DNA of 64,000 nucleotides, from contig NZ_CP027231.1 in the NCBI RefSeq assembly GCF_002998435.1, positions 1,095,001-1,159,000 on the forward strand. Direction: 5' to 3'. Positions 63,064 to 64,000 of this stretch are shown one piece after another. The position numbers and the translations under genes were made by a program. Below the pieces are notes generated by a model that had not been told where the DNA came from, ran no database searches, and saw only the letters and a program-made list of their open reading frames with translations. Numbering within the stretch: position 1 is the stretch's first letter; the number at the start of each line of letters is the position of its first letter. This DNA comes from Bacteroides zoogleoformans. GTDB lineage: Bacteria > Bacteroidota > Bacteroidia > Bacteroidales > Bacteroidaceae.

Positions 63064-63124
63064 TATGGAACAATATTCAACCAACCTCACTGATAAACAG
63101 TGGCAATTTATAGAAAAAATACTC
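63064..63124 (+). pseudogene. N-terminal fragment of an IS5-type transposase
   Basis: The frame MEQYSTNLTDKQWQFIEKIL resembles the start of IS5-group transposases (LTDxQWxxIexxL). It ends in stop after LVG where other sequence begins. The rest of the gene is not in the window. Confidence 0.6.
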
Positions 63125-63135
63125 GTTGGTTGAAT
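63075..63135. repeat. 11-bp inverted repeat around the transposase fragment
   Basis: ATTCAACCAAC (63075-63085) and GTTGGTTGAAT (63125-63135) are perfect complements. The right copy coincides with the point where the transposase fragment breaks off. Confidence 0.6.
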
Positions 63136-64000
63136 TAAATTAAAGCGTATTTAACTTGTCCGATAGGCTTATGATTTATAAGATTGAAATACTGCAACAT
63201 GGTGAAAGCAGCGACTTTGGCAGCCATTCTGGTAAAAAAGCCTTGTGGTTGCTTGGCATAAGTTGCGTATCATCATCAGATGGTCATTGAGTTGGGAGAA
63301 TACCGTCTCAATTCTCTTCCTGTACCTTTTGTAAGGCCACAGCGGAGGTCTCCAGTTCTTCTGGTTCAGCCTGTAAGGGACCTCAAGGGTGATGTTTGCC
63401 GATGTAAACAAGTCCTGATGCATGGGAGCGCTCAAATACCCCTTGTCCCCAAGTATCATACAGTCATGGTATTCCCACTGAATGTCTTTCAGGTAGTGGA
63501 TGTCATGCACGTTTGCTGCGGTCATGTCATAGGAATGTATGCCCCCCGTTGTGCCGCAAAGAGCATGGAGTTTGTAGCCGTAGTAGTGCATTCCTTGCGA
63601 GGCGCAATAGCCCCAGGATGGCGCATGGTCTATATCCGTCTTGCCCATGGCACATCTTTTGGCACGTGCGTTCTGGCACACCTTGACAGGCTTGGAATCA
63701 ATGCAGAACACAAACTCTCCGCCGTCAAGGGCCTTGGCTATAGCCTTTCGAATGTTCTCGCCAAGCAGGCGGGTCAATTTCCTGCGCTGATTGAACTGCC
63801 GGCGGGTAATAAGGTTGGGAATGGCGTCAGGACACTCAATGCTCAGACGGGTAAAGAGATAGTTCTCGCTGTCGATACAGAATGCCTCAGCAGTGATGGA
63901 AAGTGCCACAACCTCCAGGTCGGAGAAAGTGGGAACAACACCACGGCGAGGAACATTTCCTCTCTTGTTTACTTGATTTCCTGCATATTGCTTGCAGATT
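63125..64000 (-). mobile_element. IS982-family insertion sequence, incomplete in window
   Basis: The transposase gene and its 3' flank are present; the element starts about where the IS5-type fragment ends (near 63125) and continues beyond the right edge. The left end cannot be fixed exactly. Confidence 0.65.
63169..64000 (-). CDS. IS982-family transposase, 5' end outside the window
   Basis: At least 277 residues are visible. Upstream of an internal GTG the frame stays open to the edge (ICKQYAGNQVNKRGN, then VPTFSDLEVVALSITAEAF), so the start lies beyond 64000. DDE signatures: FVFCIDSKPVKVCQNARA (first Asp), YYGYKLHALCGTTGGIHSYD with the IS982-type YGYKLH motif, ILGDKGYLSAPMH (second Asp) and KRIETVFSQLNDHL (Glu). 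The C-terminus is intact. Confidence 0.9.
   Translation of the reverse strand, partial: ICKQYAGNQVNKRGNVPRRGVVPTFSDLEVVALSITAEAFCIDSENYLFTRLSIECPDAIPNLITRRQFNQRRKLTRLLGENIRKAIAKALDGGEFVFCIDSKPVKVCQNARAKRCAMGKTDIDHAPSWGYCASQGMHYYGYKLHALCGTTGGIHSYDMTAANVHDIHYLKDIQWEYHDCMILGDKGYLSAPMHQDLFTSANITLEVPYRLNQKNWRPPLWPYKRYRKRIETVFSQLNDHLMMIRNLCQATTRLFYQNGCQSRCFHHVAVFQSYKS

Overview
The window comes from a Bacteroides-type chromosome. The evidence is TAnnTTTG -7 promoter boxes in front of many genes, a UpxY-type capsule antiterminator, a SusB-like GH97 glycosidase, a fused FeoAB iron transporter, class II aldolase, RpmE2 and peptidase T, and A-rich translation starts with poor Shine-Dalgarno sites. Species cannot be fixed from sequence reading alone.

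Left part (1-36.9 kb) is mainly host chromosome. It opens with the start of a capsular polysaccharide operon (upxY, then a UDP-GlcNAc 4,6-dehydratase running off the left edge). Next come class II fructose-bisphosphate aldolase, an IS110-family element, a family 2 glycosyltransferase, an aminotransferase/LolE-like permease pair, a fucose-isomerase-like protein and a large PAS histidine kinase. From 12.4 to 22.8 kb lies one ABC export operon read leftward: an HlyD-type adaptor, six FtsX/MacB-type permeases that fall into three A/B pairs, and a single ATPase. Three different short tandem-repeat arrays (23, 19 and 11 bp) sit in or next to its gaps. Housekeeping and transport genes follow: LysM glucosaminidase, cytidine deaminase, ECF S component, GH97, a PurF-like protein without the usual N-terminal cysteine, pepT, gcvT, rpmE2, a nuclease/phosphatase, feoAB, a FeoB-associated Cys-rich protein and tRNA-Cys.

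Middle part (about 37-59.9 kb) is a GC-richer prophage or prophage remnant beside tRNA-Cys, read leftward: prohead protease, major capsid protein, a tail-tube candidate, a frameshifted coiled-coil gene, HU-like protein, DUF4248, HicAB, terminase, portal, DUF6712-like and connector genes, and a tape-measure gene broken by a homopolymer frameshift and by an IS256 element with a clean 8-bp duplication. No integrase, baseplate or lysis genes are recognisable and the tape-measure gene lies at the tRNA side, so the element looks incomplete. Its accessory zone (41-45 kb) carries small membrane proteins, including two paralogous genes whose leaders each contain three alternating complementary segments that could form mutually exclusive RNA helices over the start codon, and an opposite-strand three-TM protein with its own promoter. 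A 22-bp-spaced array of four GCCTATAGGC-type palindromes sits between the HU-like and DUF4248 genes.

Right part (60.2-64 kb) holds an AbiEi/AbiEii toxin-antitoxin pair followed closely by a PfkB-family kinase and a coupled 51-codon ORF, then a truncated transposase start and an IS982-family transposase that leaves the window.

Most interesting items: the duplicated leader architecture at 42.8-43.36 kb, the 22-bp palindrome array, the AbiE-PfkB operon, and the repeat-studded three-pair ABC exporter.
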